This document shows, in pieces, positions 1-11,061 of a stretch of DNA of 64,000 nucleotides. Numbering within the stretch: the first letter of the stretch is position 1; every line of letters begins with the position of its first letter. The DNA comes from Geosiphon pyriformis (taxonomy: Eukaryota > Glomeromycota > Glomeromycetes > Archaeosporales > Geosiphonaceae). The translations under genes and the position numbers were made by a program. The stretch covers positions 153,690 through 217,689 of the forward strand of contig JAAOMT010000470.1 in assembly GCA_016748015.1 (NCBI GenBank), written 5' to 3'. The notes below the pieces were generated by a model. That model was not told the origin of the DNA. It saw nothing but the letters and a program-made list of their open reading frames with translations, and did no database searches.

Positions 1-347
1 TTTCAAGTCATAAAATACTATCATATAAAAGAATAGGTAAGAAATTAGAATGGAAGATTTCTAAAAAAACTAAGAATTTTTTTTTTGTTTTTAATACTAC
101 TATTATATATATATAAATTTTATTATACAAGATTCTTTGAATTCTTCAATTCTCTAGCCAAAAATCCTGAAATTCCTGAAATTTTGTAATTTCTTGAAAA
201 AAATTCTGGAATTTTGAAATCTTGCAATTCTTTATATTAAAATCTTAAGATTTCTCTAAGAGGAATCCTAAAATTCCATTTTTACTATATTTTATTCTGA
301 TTGACTACTTTGTACTAATATATAATTTTTATATTTTATAAGTAATA
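1..347 (-). repeat. Element B 3' LTR, inner part
   Basis: This is the last 347 bases of an LTR whose other end lies left of the window. It matches the right part of the 28800-29710 LTR: the stretch with GGAATTCC-like repeats, then a TATA-rich stretch, ending ATAAGTAATA where intact copies have GAGTAACA. By eye the two copies differ at roughly one base in ten. The adjoining T-rich run at 348-362 is the polypurine tract read on the other strand. Confidence 0.85.
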
Positions 348-360
348 TTATCTTTTTTTT

Positions 361-993
361 TTAATATTAAGCTTCATTGAAATTTTTTATATTTCCTAAC
401 TCTTCATCTTTGATTAACTCTTAAACTTCTTTTTCGAGAATTACTTGAGTTATTTTGATCTGTAATTTTTCAAATTGGGCATTGGTTATTTTTTTTAATT
501 GGTTAATAGTAACTGTATCCATTACTGAATTAAGTAGTATTGTTAATTGATCTTGAAATCCTGTGTATAGCCAATATATGGCTCATGCCTGTATAAACAG
601 ATTGTTTTTTTTCATAATTTATTTAATTTATTGTAGTATTGCTGTGTTAAATAGTCATTTTGTTTTATTAGTATACAAGTTCTGAATATTTATAGTTTGT
701 CCCAAGTAATAATAACAGAAGTTTCTTAAAAATTGTTGTAACCACCAATTTTAAGTTTTCTTGATTATTTCTTGGTATAGTACAGCTGTTTTTGGTGTTT
801 TTATTGATGATTTTACTTTTGCTATTATCTTGTTTATAATGTTTTCTAATTTTCTGTGCACTTGGTATTGGATTTTTTTTTTATTATTTTTGTACCAAAT
901 GATTTGTTAATTAATTGTAATTTTCAGATTTGTTTGTTGAATCAATTGGAATAGTTGTTGTACAAGTAAATAAATGTTGTTAGTAATTTCTAT
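361..993 (-). pseudogene. ORF3 remnant of element B (extra ORF after integrase)
   Basis: Decayed copy of the extra ORF lying between integrase and polypurine tract in every element here. The expected MEITDN-like start reads IEITNN (Met ATG changed to ATA, 991-993). The mid-region motif YYYLGQ...NIQNLY and a C-terminal KKITNAQFEKLQ are readable, and the end is the conserved A-Q-Y-stop (363-361 on the minus strand), with the Gln codon itself decayed to TAA. About 210 codons. No signal peptide or membrane segment is apparent. Function unknown. Confidence 0.6.
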
Positions 994-1051
994 CTTTTTT
1001 ATAGTTGCTTTTGATCATATATACTATGTCTTTATATACTATTTTGTTTAA

Positions 1052-2435
1052 TCAATTTGGTGTGTTTGTATTGATAACTATAATTGGTTCCAGATTTTGT
1101 GAAATCTTATCTGGTTGAACTAGTATTCATTGTACTTTCAGTTGTAGAATATTACTAGTGGATAATAATATTGTATTGTGATATGATTTTAGTCTATCTC
1201 TATGTGCTGCTTTGGTTAAGATTTTGTTATTCCATCTTAGTTTATAGGCTCTATTTTCTAAAATTTTTTCTATGTGAAATAGTCTATGCTATTTGGAGTC
1301 AAATTTTTCACTTTATTGTTTTTTTTACTTTGATATGATATAAGAGTACTTTGTTTTCAATTCTGAATTCAACTGGTTTATCTGATAATTGGTTATTATG
1401 TTATTTTTTTTGTTTTTTTTGTGACCATTGAATATTATTAGCTGCTCTTTGTCTTTTGTTTTCCAATGTTTTGATTAGTTTGTACATTTTTTTTAGCAAT
1501 GTTTTTTAAAAGTTGGCTTCTGTTATTGGTTCAGTTGAATATGTATTGACTTCTATCTTAACTAGTAATATTGCTGTTCTATTATAAACAAATTCAAATA
1601 GTGTTGTTTATATAATATCTTGTTTTATTGTTTAATAAGCAAATAGTACTGATGATATAAACAAATCCCATTTGTCTTGGTTTTTTTGACTGATTTTGGC
1701 AATTGCTTTACACAATGTTTTGTTAAATCTTTCAATTAAACTGTTTGTTTGTAAATAATATGATAATAATAATGGTCTCTTAATTTCAAATCTTTGGCTT
1801 AATTTTGTTAATGTTCTGTTTACAAAGTAAGTTTTTTAATTTGATAACAATTTTTTTGAACATTCATGTTGACAAATCAAATCTTGATAAACAAATTCAG
1901 CTATAGATTTTACATCTGCTTTTTGAATTGCTTTTGCTTCTGGCTATTTTGTGAAATAATTCATAGCAACTGCTATATAATAATTGCCTCTGTTGATTAT
2001 TGTTAATGGTTTAACTAAGTTAATTCTAATTCTATCAAATAATTATTCCATTCTAATTGGTTTTAGTGATTCACTGGGTTTTGTTCCTCCTTTTCTTTGG
2101 CAAACATTACAATTTTGAATATATTAGATAATATTTGAATATATTAATAGCCAATAATATTTTTTTCTGGTTTTTTCTATGGTTGCTTTTTTATGAAAAT
2201 ATTTTGCTGTTAGATCTAAATGCATATTGTATAATACTGTTTTTTTTTCTGGTTTTGTAATTACTCTGAATGATTGATCTGGATCTTTTCTGTTTTTTCA
2301 ATATAGTATATTTTAGTAAGTGATAAAATATTTTGATTGTTGTTTTATGTTGTTTTATTCTTTTTAAAATAATTTCTTCTTAAACTGTTGGGTATTAAGA
2401 TAGTATTAAAGCTGTTAATATTTTTGTGTGTTCAT
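1052..2435 (-). pseudogene. Integrase remnant of element B
   Basis: Integrase would insert the element cDNA into the genome. Readable blocks include a stretch aligned to the LLSDQRTHFVNRTLT core (here LLSN followed by a stop), SLIERFNKTL around the third catalytic acid, and a KPVEF...K C-terminal region. The first catalytic Asp is Asn (INLV for IDLV) and the second is also Asn, so it is inactive even apart from its stops. It ends at TGA (1052-1054), the stop position shared with the other copies, followed in the same orientation by ORF3. Confidence 0.75.
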
Positions 2436-2966
2436 CTTTTGTTATATTTTTGGTTTAAAATGTTCTTAGATTTGTTTCATTTGTGACAAACTGTTGGTAT
2501 TTCTATTTTTTTTTCTTTTTTTATAATATACTGTATATTTGAATGACAAAAGTTCTATTTTCTATCTGACATGATAGTTATTTCCAAATTTTTGTTTTTG
2601 AATTGATGTCAATTTTTTGTAATCAGTATATACTTCAAACTTTTGGCTTAAATATTTTTTCTATTTGATAATTGCTTAATAGATTGCTAGATATTTTAGT
2701 GCTAGTGTTCTATATTTCTTTTTGGCTATACTCAAACTTTGGCTGGTATATGCTATTAGATGTTTTTATTCATTTGGTCTCTTCTGAAATACTACAGCTC
2801 CCAATGTTTGACCAGATATATCTGTGGTAATAATGAATAACTTGTTGTAATCTGGATATATTAATATTGGTGCTTGAATGAGCTTTTTTCTTAAAATGTT
2901 GAAAGCTTTTTGCTGAGCTTCAGTCTATTTATATTTTATATTTTTAGTTTAAAGTTAGTGAAGTGG
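2436..2966 (-). pseudogene. RT C-terminal edge and RNase H remnant of element B
   Basis: RNase H would remove the RNA template during reverse transcription. The first catalytic Asp is kept (ITTDISGQTLGAV), the second acid block reads LALKYLAIY where others have LEHLA (Glu to Lys), and VYTDYK is kept. Several stops occur. The RT part is cut at 2966 by element A and resumes at 23227; GTGG flanks the insertion. Confidence 0.7.
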
Positions 2967-3209
2967 TGTTACTCATAGAAATATAGAAAATATATTAGCA
3001 TGATTATTAGCCAATTAGAAGTAGGCATAGTAAATATGGAATTCCAGGATTCTTTTCAAGAATTGCAGAATTCCAGGAATTTTAGAATTTCCCGATGAAG
3101 AATTACAGGATTCCAAAATTCCAGGATTCCTCTTATAGGAATCACAGGATTTCAGGAATTCTAGGATTTCTGTTGTGAAGAATCGAGGAATTGAGGAATC
3201 TCAATTATG

Positions 3210-3217
3210 TATATATA
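3210..3217 (+). promoter_or_regulatory. TATA box in LTR A
   Basis: TATATATA followed by GCAGTAGTG. The same block lies at 22597-22604 in the 3' LTR, and equivalents (CTGCTATATATACATAATTGAG on the opposite strand) occur in the F, G and E LTRs. It sits just downstream of the GGAATTCC repeat array, the expected place for the element promoter. The transcription start would be some 25-35 bases further on, near TTAGAAACAGAAAAGACAG. Inferred from position and conservation. Confidence 0.6.
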
Positions 3218-3371
3218 GCAGTAGTGTTAGAAACAGAAAAGACAGAATTGATATGACAGAATCTTTAGTCCAGAAACACAATCATCAAATAAATAATTAT
3301 TTCATATCACAACCCATTCTCTACTATTAACACTTCATGTTGATAGTAATTGATACTTAACCATGCTGGAA

Positions 3372-3396
3372 CAATAGCTCTTGATCACGGCTATTG
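3372..3396 (+). promoter_or_regulatory. Conserved LTR stem-loop CAATAGC-N11-GCTATTG
   Basis: A 7-bp perfect inverted repeat about 155 bases downstream of the TATA box, so probably inside the element RNA leader. It recurs at 9958-9982 and 19234-19258 (both LTRs of F) and 59114-59138 (E), and in weaker form in G and D. In the 19234 copy the loop has changed almost completely while both stem arms are intact, which argues for a structure rather than chance. Confidence 0.55.
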
Positions 3397-3841
3397 ACGG
3401 GATATTAACATACCAAATTGCCTTGGCTTATTGTCTCTATTTCTCTTTATTTTCTTTTCTTTATTTTATTTTATTTTTTTCTTTGATTTTGTTGTTGTAT
3501 ACTAATTGATTAAAAGATTAAGCGCTGAGTTATTAACATCAAGGATAGCTTGGTAAAAGACCCAGAAATAAGAGTAGGATTTTATATATTATCGGATAGC
3601 TTACCAGAAGGGCACAACTGCCAAACTAAATCCGGCTACCACGCTGAAAAAGAAATTGGGAAAATTCTTAGAAAGATACATCTACTATCAACACTATTGA
3701 ATCTTTGTTCGTTATACAAAGAACTCCATCAAAACCTTCAGATACAACATTTGCAGAACATCATCAACGGGAATAGCTTTTGAGTACCAAGTTATGGGTT
3801 TGTTATTTAATTTAACAGCAGAAATAATTACCTGTAACATT

Positions 3842-3859
3842 TGGTGCTCCCTGTGAGGT
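3842..3859 (+). promoter_or_regulatory. Primer-binding site of element A
   Basis: TGGTGCTCCCTGTGAGGT begins two bases after the LTR end. It begins with TGG, as expected for pairing with the CCA end of a tRNA. Read as tRNA, the complement gives an AGGGAGC acceptor strand preceded by a CTCAC T-stem, a plausible layout. I cannot name the tRNA. F, B and G carry close variants. Confidence 0.7.
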
Positions 3860-3865
3860 ATAATT

Positions 3866-5700
3866 CTACAGAGAACCAGCACCAACAAATACCATCCAAA
3901 AGTGGCAAAATCAGAAAATATAGGAGCAAACCATTTAGGATTCGCAAAATTCTTATTTCAACACTATTGTCAATACTTGGGATTAAACCACAATCAAATA
4001 TCTGCCGAATCAGCCTTCAATTTTTACGTTAATGAAAAATTTTCTTTTTATTAGGGACACTAGTGAATACTGAATTAGCAAGGGAAACTTTCTATAGGGA
4101 GTTAATTCAAAACACCAACCTGCCAATAAATCATAATTTCACATCCATCATCACTGAGATCAACAAAGAAATTGAACATTACATTCAACAAAGATATCCA
4201 ATTACATACACTAGTAAAAGTAAGAGAAAACTACAAACACCAGCAGTAACACCCAGAAAAATACAGCCACCTACTTGGAAGAAAAACAAAGTTGAATTTC
4301 CAAGCAACCCATCCTATCACTATACACTTGGAAGTGCCATCAACATATCATCAACAGACACATTCCCATTAACTGTGACATCAGCATTTGGACAATTCCC
4401 ATTCCAAAGTAGACAAAAGAAAACAGAATTATTAGGACCATATGGTGAATACTTTGAGGGATTTAATTTGTGATCATTAACCCCATCAGGACTTCAATCA
4501 CTACCACCTCCACCAGATTTCGGAATCTCTGATTTGTGGGAAGCAGAATCAGAAAAAGAGGAAAAAGAATCAGAGAATCAAGAATTCACTTACCAGCACC
4601 TGATTATTGAAAACCTGGAAATTGAAACCCTGAATTTTCAAACTCAGCAAAATCTAGATTTAGAAAATTTGGAAATCAAAACTCCAAATTATCAAAGGCA
4701 GAACAATCCAAACCCCGAATTAATTAATCAGCAAAACTTACCTCCAGTAATCATCACTGATCAACTGCCAATTAATCCCATAGCCGAACCCATACAGCAG
4801 CCACTTCAACTACCACCCCAACAACCAGTACAACAACAACTGCTTCAACAGCCACCACAACCACCTAACTTAGATCCAATGGCCTACGCACCAATCGCAA
4901 AACTTGACAACTTTACTGGTGAAAAAGATGATGCTCAAGTATGGCTGAATAATGTAGAAAAGGCCATTGCAGCCAATGAATAGAATGACATCCGAGCAAT
5001 GCAAGCCATTCCCTACTTTCTCAAGAATACCACCAATTCATGGTATCAGAGCTTGGTTAATAAACCATAAGATTTCAATGCCTTCAAAGCGAAATTCTTA
5101 AGATACTTTAACAATAATAACAGCATCAATTGCCTAGTCAATACATTCACCACCATGAAACAAGGAGAAATTGAAGCAGTCACTACTTACCTGGGATGCT
5201 TCCATCAAAACCTGCACCAAATTCAAGCAATTAACGCCAACTATTTCACAGTACCACAGATATTTAATCAGTTTATCCATGGCCTGCGCAGCAACATCTT
5301 GCAACATGTACGTCCATTGCATCCAGGCACACTTCAAGATGCAGTCACATGTGCCAAAGATTTTGAATCCACTAAGTCAGAGGCTAATTACACCCAAGCC
5401 ATTAATCTAGTAATGAATAGATCATCTGAATTGGATTCCAAATTGGAGAAGTTCAGTGAATCAATTAATAAAAGATTGGAAGGATACTTAGCTAACAATT
5501 ACACCATTTATCAGTCTCCACAATGATGCAATAATCAAGGAAACTCTAATTGTGCCCAAAATAAACCACGTCTATCTTCATCGACCAATTAACAGTGACA
5601 ACAGAAAACATGTATCTGCCACTATTGTGGTAAACAAAGACATATCTAAATTGACTGTTGCCAGTATTTAAATAACCAATGATCAGGAAATCAATATCAA
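3866..5700 (+). pseudogene. Gag remnant of element A
   Basis: Structural protein that would package element RNA. No ATG is evident at the start; a protein-like reading with KVAKSENIGANHLGFAK begins near 3875 and matches the F and G copies. The middle is acidic and then Gln/Pro-rich (4534-4870). A capsid-like block follows (DNFTGEKDDAQVWLNNVEKA near 4907-4965; SWYQSL, FLRYF, FIHGL further on). The end carries a CCHC knuckle, CHYCGKQRH...C, near 5617-5658, interrupted by a stop where Gln is expected. Stops replace Trp (4981), Gln and Arg codons. Confidence 0.8.
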
Positions 5701-6650
5701 AATCTTGATTGCCAGTTCCAAACTCCAAATCAGTACCCAAATCAAAACCAACCTGCTTACTTACTAGTGACGCAGTCATCAGTCTATCAGTTTCTGGTGT
5801 ATCAAGCTCCAATCTATCAACTGCAATCACAAGTAATTTATCAACAACCGCAGCCACAAATAATCTATTAACCCCAGCAAATCCAAACACCACCCCAAAG
5901 CTTACTACTCAATGGAACCCAAAGACCAAGAATGACTCAACAGAGCTAGAGATTGGCGATAATAGTCCATCAACCAATCCCCAGTTCTTCACAGCAACCA
6001 TCTGGGTTACGCCAGCAGAATTTGGGTGCCAGTCAACTCCAGAACCCGAACTCCCAGAACTATTTAAGTCTCCTGGTCACCTCAGAAAACGTCTCAACCA
6101 ATAACCTGGCATTCGCCCAAAAACAACCACTCACCAATAATATCCTACCTGTTACCATTACCGAAGATGAGTTTTTGGTTGCTATATTCCCATTCAAATT
6201 TAAGGGAACAACTGCAATGCCATTATTTAGTGGAGCCGCTCTTGAAGCCAAATCAATCACCACGATGTACATTGACGCCAAAGTCGAGGGACAATCCATC
6301 AAATTGATTCTTAACAGCGGTTTAGCAGGCAGCATTATCACATGACAACTCATGGATCAATTAGATCACTGAGTTGATCGAGCTGCCAACACCAGAATTA
6401 TCACAGCTGATGGAGTGACCAAAACTCCAATTGGCGAAATTGACAACTTCCCTTTCGAAGTCAATGGCATTGTGACTCCCATTAAAGTTTTAGTGATGGA
6501 AGCCACTCAATACCAAGCTTTAGTTAATAATGACTGGCCATTCAAAGTCAACGTGACATTAGACTAGAACATTTAGGAACTCCAGCTAACATATTAGGGC
6601 CAACACATATGTGTACCGGTCATGTGTGACTATTTCAAGACTCCTCCAAG
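5701..6650 (+). pseudogene. Aspartic protease remnant of element A
   Basis: In the same frame as gag. A Gln/Pro/Ser-rich spacer comes first, then a retropepsin-like domain. The active-site block reads LILNSGLAGSIIT (about 6301-6340), with Asn where the catalytic Asp of DSG is expected. Downstream are KTPIGEIDNF, PIKVLVMEATQYQALV and NDWPFKVN blocks matching the protease core of the other copies. Stops follow at 6343 and later. Asn here is shared with B, D and F, so it may predate this copy's decay. Confidence 0.75.
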
Positions 6651-7640
6651 AGGGAAACTATTGATCGAACTGGAGGAGAAGAAAGAAAAACCTACCTGGG
6701 AAGCTTACCAAGTCTCCTGGGCCGACGCCGACCACAACAAACTACCACCAATACTCTTGTAGAATGACAATCCTAAGGGAAAGCAAAATGAGGAACTGAC
6801 CTGAAAAACCGACGATTTGACCTGAACCGACAACAAACAGGAAGAACCATTGAGTTGGGAGTGGAAAGAAGAAAAAGGAAAAGGAAAGAGAAGGAGAAAG
6901 AAAACACTCAAGCCAACAACACTTATATCCCATACACCTACACTCAACAACAATCATTGACCTATTGCCAACCCAAACTGATATGCGTTGATTGCAGCAA
7001 GAAATTGTTGTCAATGAGTGCATGTTGTGGCGACAATGAAGAATATCAGATGGCAACCAAGTTTTATTGCCACACATGCCATGTCGAATGTTTTGGAAGA
7101 CCAAAACAAGTAGAAAAATGGGATAATACATCATGTATAGCCTGTGGAGAAACTCTCCTTGACAAAAGAATATGGAACAACATTCTGGGGAAAAGAAGAA
7201 CGTGCGACATGTTTTGCCAATACACAATTCTCATCAGCGACTGGGTTGAGAAAGGAACACCCATAGAAGCCACCTGGAGAAGAGCTGTACAGTGATTGGA
7301 CAGTTGTCCACATGATGATGATGAATTATGGCAGATGGCAATTGCCAAAATTGAAGGCGTGTCATCAGAAGAAATCAGGACAATTAAAAACAACCCACCA
7401 GAACCTATTGAGCTTGACTGGAACGCAAAGCCAGTCATAAATTTTCTGGAACCAGAAGAGTTCCATGAACATTACCAAAACTTGGCACCTACTAGAGAGA
7501 AGCAAAAACAATGGCTAGCTTAGTTAAATACAAGACTGTGTTGCTATTGTTTAATTCTTAGTGACTTTGAATATTGTGACGATTGTGACCTCATTTACAA
7601 TCCACCATCATGCATGATTTACATGATCTCTGAAGAAGAA
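6651..7640 (+). pseudogene. Trp-acidic linker and cysteine-rich zinc-binding module of element A
   Basis: Unnamed region between protease and dUTPase. First comes a linker with repeated Trp-acidic units (PTWEAYQVSWADADHN, then units where TGG has become TGA). Then a cysteine-rich module (about 6961-7290) with ICVDC, ACC, FYCHTCHVEC and SCIACGE, followed by a helical-looking stretch. A zinc-ribbon pattern CX2CX8CX2C (CCYCLILSDFEYCDDC, about 7538-7590) closes it. The reading frame changes in the purine-rich tract at 6855-6905, probably an indel. The same parts occur in H. Possibly binds zinc and nucleic acid; function unknown. Confidence 0.65.
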
Positions 7641-8320
7641 GAACCAATCAGCAGCTGTGCATCAGAATCAGAATTGCCGATCAATTGCGATTCAAACTCC
7701 AACAATGACAACAACAACAATGATTCAAGCTCCATTTAAAATGACAATGACAATGACAATGATTCCAACTCAGATCCAAACTCCAATACAAACAACAAAC
7801 AATATATTGTACTACCAGATCTCTCCAAGGAGCAGGAGTTGAAATGGTATAGTAACAATAGGGAAGGTATCATGCCAGAATGCGCACATGATACTGATGC
7901 AGAGTTTGATTTGAGATAATCAGGAAAAGATGCCATCAAATTGGAACCACATTCACGCACCTGCATTGATCTGAAAGTAGCACTAGAAATTCTGGCAATA
8001 ACAATGGTTTAATTAGCATCTAGGAGTAGTCTAACAAAAAGAGGGATTAATATAAGAGGAGGAATAATTGATACGGGATATATAGGAAATATTATTGCTA
8101 TGCTACAAAATGATTCAGAAAAGGCCTATATAATAGAGCCCAACGAAAAGATAGCACAGGCGATATTCCTGCCTCTGGTTAGAGTAGTTCAGTTAGTATC
8201 AGTGAGAAAGAGGGAGGAATTAGGAATAACAGCGAGAGAAATACAGAGATTTGGATCAACGGGTAGAATAGATGTATCATTTAATATGGCAGAGGAAAAA
8301 ATTGTTGGCCAAGGAGAAAT
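7641..8320 (+). pseudogene. dUTPase domain of element A
   Basis: dUTPase would hydrolyse dUTP to dUMP and limit uracil in cDNA. Motif 1 reads AEFDLR, motif 2 RSSLTKRGI, motif 3 GGIIDTGYIGNI with the catalytic Asp kept, motif 4 NEKIAQAIFLPL, and motif 5 REIQRFGSTGR. An acidic, Asn/Asp-rich spacer precedes it (7641-7860). Stops occur near 7917 and 8010 only. It lies between protease and RT, unlike the known retroviral positions. Family assignment rests on five motifs in order. Confidence 0.85.
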
Positions 8321-9517
8321 TATCTCAACTGGTCAAGCTATTTCCATTTCACCATATAACCAGTACATACTAGCAATAAAAAGAAAGGAAAAAAACCAAG
8401 CACAAATTTTTGAAGCAGAAGCCAGTCTTTGTAAATTAGGAGAAGTTGGACTCATCAATCTCCACATACCAGCCAAAGATTACAGCTACATCAAAATTCC
8501 TATCTACAACAATACAGGAAATGTCATAGAAATACCAGCCGGAACTATTATTAGATACTTAAACACTGAAATAGAAGATCAACCACTAAACCCCATTCCA
8601 GACTTTCTACAACTTTGTGGATATGTTGATATCATATCACAAACAATATATGGACAAAGTGAATATTATTTGCTTCAACCAGAACAACTGGAACAAATGA
8701 ACATGGGAAACTTAGATCCACTCCAACATATGCAACTCAAGATGTTGCTCAACCAGTTCAATAACATTTTTGCCAGCAAAAATAAGTTTGGCTGAACCAA
8801 CATCATCTAGCATTAGATCAAGACTGGAGATGCAATGCCAATTATACAAAGAACATACAAAGTGCCACCAGCCAGCCACAAGATTATTCGTTAAGAGATA
8901 AACCAAATGTTTGACAATAGGCTAATTCAGCCATCAATGAGCCCATGGTCATTACCAGTGGTACTCGTCCGTAAGAAAAATGGAAAGATCCAATTTTGAG
9001 TGGACTACAGAAAACTCAATGGTGTAATTCGTGGAGACAGCTATCCAACTCCACAGATACAAGAATTATTAGATGCTTTTGGCAGAAACAAATGGTTTTC
9101 AACATTAAACTTAGATAGTGATAACTGGCAAGTAGCCATGGATCCAGCTGACAAAGAGAAGACGGCATTTACCACAAGAGAAGAGAATTTTGAATTTGAA
9201 GTAATGCCATTCGGTTTAACCAATGCACCAGCCACTTTCCAATGACTAATAGAAATTATCTATACTGGCTTATTGTGGAAATCAGTAGTTGTATACTTGG
9301 ATGACACCAACGTATTCTCAAAAACATTTGATGATCATCTTCATTATCTTCAACAAGTGTTCAAAAGACTAAGAAGAGCAGGACTAAAGTTAAATGCAAC
9401 AAAGTGCTTCTTTGGCAAGACAGAACTAAAATTTTTGGGATACATAGTCAGCAAAAATGGCATCAAAACAAATTTAGAGAAAATAGATATAGTAAAGAAC
9501 TTTCCAGTGCTAACTGA
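8321..9517 (+). pseudogene. Connector and reverse transcriptase of element A, 5' part
   Basis: The connector (about 8330-8790) is beta-rich with INLHIPAKDYSYIKIPIYNN and AGTIIRYLN, the kind of segment that precedes RT in Gypsy pol. RT blocks follow: [49 protein letters not shown], and the catalytic VVYLDDTN (about 9284-9310) with both Asp intact, then KCFFGKTELKFLGYIVS. The gene is cut at 9517 by element F; the ORF runs into the LTR of F. It resumes at 19627. Confidence 0.9.
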
Positions 9518-10365
9518 TATTACAGGTGATTATTTCTGCTGTTGAATTAAATAACAACCCGTAACTTGGTGTTCAAAAGCTACTTTCATTGATGATGTTC
9601 TGCAAGTGTTGTATCTGAAGGTTTTAATGGAGTCCTTTGTATAATGAACAGAGATTCAATAGTGTCAATAGTAGATGTATCTTTTCAAGAGTTTTCCCAA
9701 TTTTTTTTTCAGCATGGTGGCCAGATTTAGTCTGGCAGTCATGCCCTTCTGGTAAGCTATCCAATAATATATAAAATTCTACCCTTATTTCTGGGTCTTT
9801 TATCAGACTATCTTTGATGTCAATAACTTAGTGCTTAATTTTTTAATCAATTAATATACAACAACATAATCAAAGAAAAAAAGAAAATAAAATAAAGAAA
9901 CTAAAATAAGAAAATAGAGAAAATAAGCCAAGGCAATTTGGTACATTAGTATCTCGTCAATAGCCATGATTAAGAGCTATTGTTCTAGCATAGTTAAGTA
10001 TTAATTACTATCAATATGAAGTGTTGATAGTGGAGAGTGGTTTTGAGATATGAAATATTTATTTATTTGATGATTTGTGTTTCTGGGCTAAGGATTCTGT
10101 TGTATCAATTCTGTCTTTTCTGTTTCTAACACTACTGCTATATATACATAATTGAGATTCCTTAATTCCTCAATTTTTCACAACATGAACCTGGAATTCC
10201 TGGAATCCTGGAATTCTGGAATCCTGTAATTCCTTGTCAGAGAATCCTGAAATTCCTGGAATCCTGCAATTCCTGAGAGGAATTTTGGAATTCCACATTT
10301 ACTATGGCTACTTCTGATTGGCTAATAATCATGCTAATATATTTTCTATATTTCTATGAGTAACA
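9518..10365 (-). repeat. Element F 3' LTR
   Basis: 848 bp. On the plus strand it runs from TATTACAGG (decayed from TGTTACAGG) to GAGTAACA. It holds the U5 block CGTAACTTGGTG, the CAATAGC hairpin (9958-9982), a TATA-type block near 10138-10148 and the GGAATTCC/GGAATCC array (about 10185-10305). The adjacent polypurine tract is at 10366-10380. Confidence 0.95.
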
Positions 10366-10380
10366 TTATTCCCTCCTTTT
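10366..10380 (-). promoter_or_regulatory. Polypurine tract of element F
   Basis: On the minus strand AAAAGGAGGGAATAA directly abuts the LTR, as expected for the plus-strand primer. The sequence is identical to that of A (22339-22353). The first A residues overlap the TAA stop of ORF3. Confidence 0.8.
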
Positions 10381-11008
10381 AATATTGAGCTCTATTAAAA
10401 TTCAACTCATTTAATTCTCCCTCTTGAAGTATTTCTTGGATTTCATTTTCGAGAATTATTTGTGTTATTTGGGCCTGTAATTTTTCAAATTAAGCATTGG
10501 TGATCTTTCCCAATTGATTACTGGTAACCATATCCATTGCTTTGTTGAGCAAAATTTCTGGTTTATCCTGAAATGTTGTGTGTATTCAGTATATGGCTTG
10601 GGCCTGTGTGGCTAAGTTGTTCTTTCCCACAAAATGTTCTAATTGTTGTAGTATTTTTTTGTTGAATAATTGCTTTGTTTTATCTGTATATAGATTCTGG
10701 ATATTTATGTATTGCCCCAAGTAAAAGTAACAATAACTTTTTGGAAATTGTTGTATCCACCAATTCCAAGTTTCTTTAGTCAGCTTTTGATATAATGTCT
10801 CTTTTGTTGACTCTTTTATTGCTAATTTTACTTTCGCAATGATTTTGTCCACAGTATTTTCAGTTTTCTTCTTTGTTCTGAGTTGTAATGTCTTTCTAGT
10901 ATCTTGATATCAAATGGTTTGTTGATTAATTGTAATCTCCATTTCCTGGTGTTGGATTAATTAAAAAAGTTGTTGTGTTAGTAAGTGAATGTTGTCTGTA
11001 ATTTCCAT
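10379..11008 (-). pseudogene. ORF3 remnant of element F
   Basis: Extra ORF after integrase. The start MEIT is at 11008 and the conserved end N-R-A-Q-Y-stop at the polypurine tract. An uninterrupted stretch of 88 codons (10586-10852) reads MDKIIAKVKLAIKEST at its start, then ETWNWWIQQF, YCYFYLGQ and NIQNLYTDKTKQLF. The N-terminal part carries a short frame change against A. Rich in Gln, Ile and Lys; no membrane segment seen. No family recognised. Confidence 0.65.
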
Positions 11009-11061
11009 TTTTTGATATTTTCTGTCACGTCAACTGTGTTTTTATATATTTTTTTGCTGAA

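Larger units (their letters stand above)
2967..3839 (+). repeat. Element A 5' LTR
   Basis: 873 bp, from TGTTACTCATAG to CCTGTAACA. The left third carries many imperfect GGAATTCC / AGGATTCC units, followed by a TATA box (3210-3217), a CAATAGC...GCTATTG hairpin (3372-3396), pyrimidine-rich sequence near 3430-3490, and a U5 end containing GAGTACCAAGTTATGGG. That U5 block is complementary, allowing G-T pairs, to the LTR end plus primer-binding site. The 3' mate at 22354-23226 has the same length. Confidence 0.95.

Noticed and set aside
3550-3783. A 77-codon ORF in the U5 part of LTR A, similar to one in F
   Set aside because: It is LTR sequence repeated in each copy. The frame is not kept in E, and the similarity between A and F is what two related LTRs would show anyway.
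5000-6600. Possible reassigned stop codons, because many in-frame TGA, TAG and TAA occur within recognisable proteins
   Set aside because: All three stops occur, at positions that are Trp, Gln or Arg in sister copies, and the same positions are sense codons elsewhere. Transition decay explains them without a changed genetic code.
6855-6905. A programmed frameshift site between protease and cysteine module in A
   Set aside because: F and H have these two parts in one frame. The shift in A falls in a purine run prone to indels, so a simple insertion or deletion is more likely.
9273-9545. A natural RT ending in ITGDYFCC in element A
   Set aside because: The last residues come from reading into the inverted LTR of F at 9518. 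The true continuation is at 19627.
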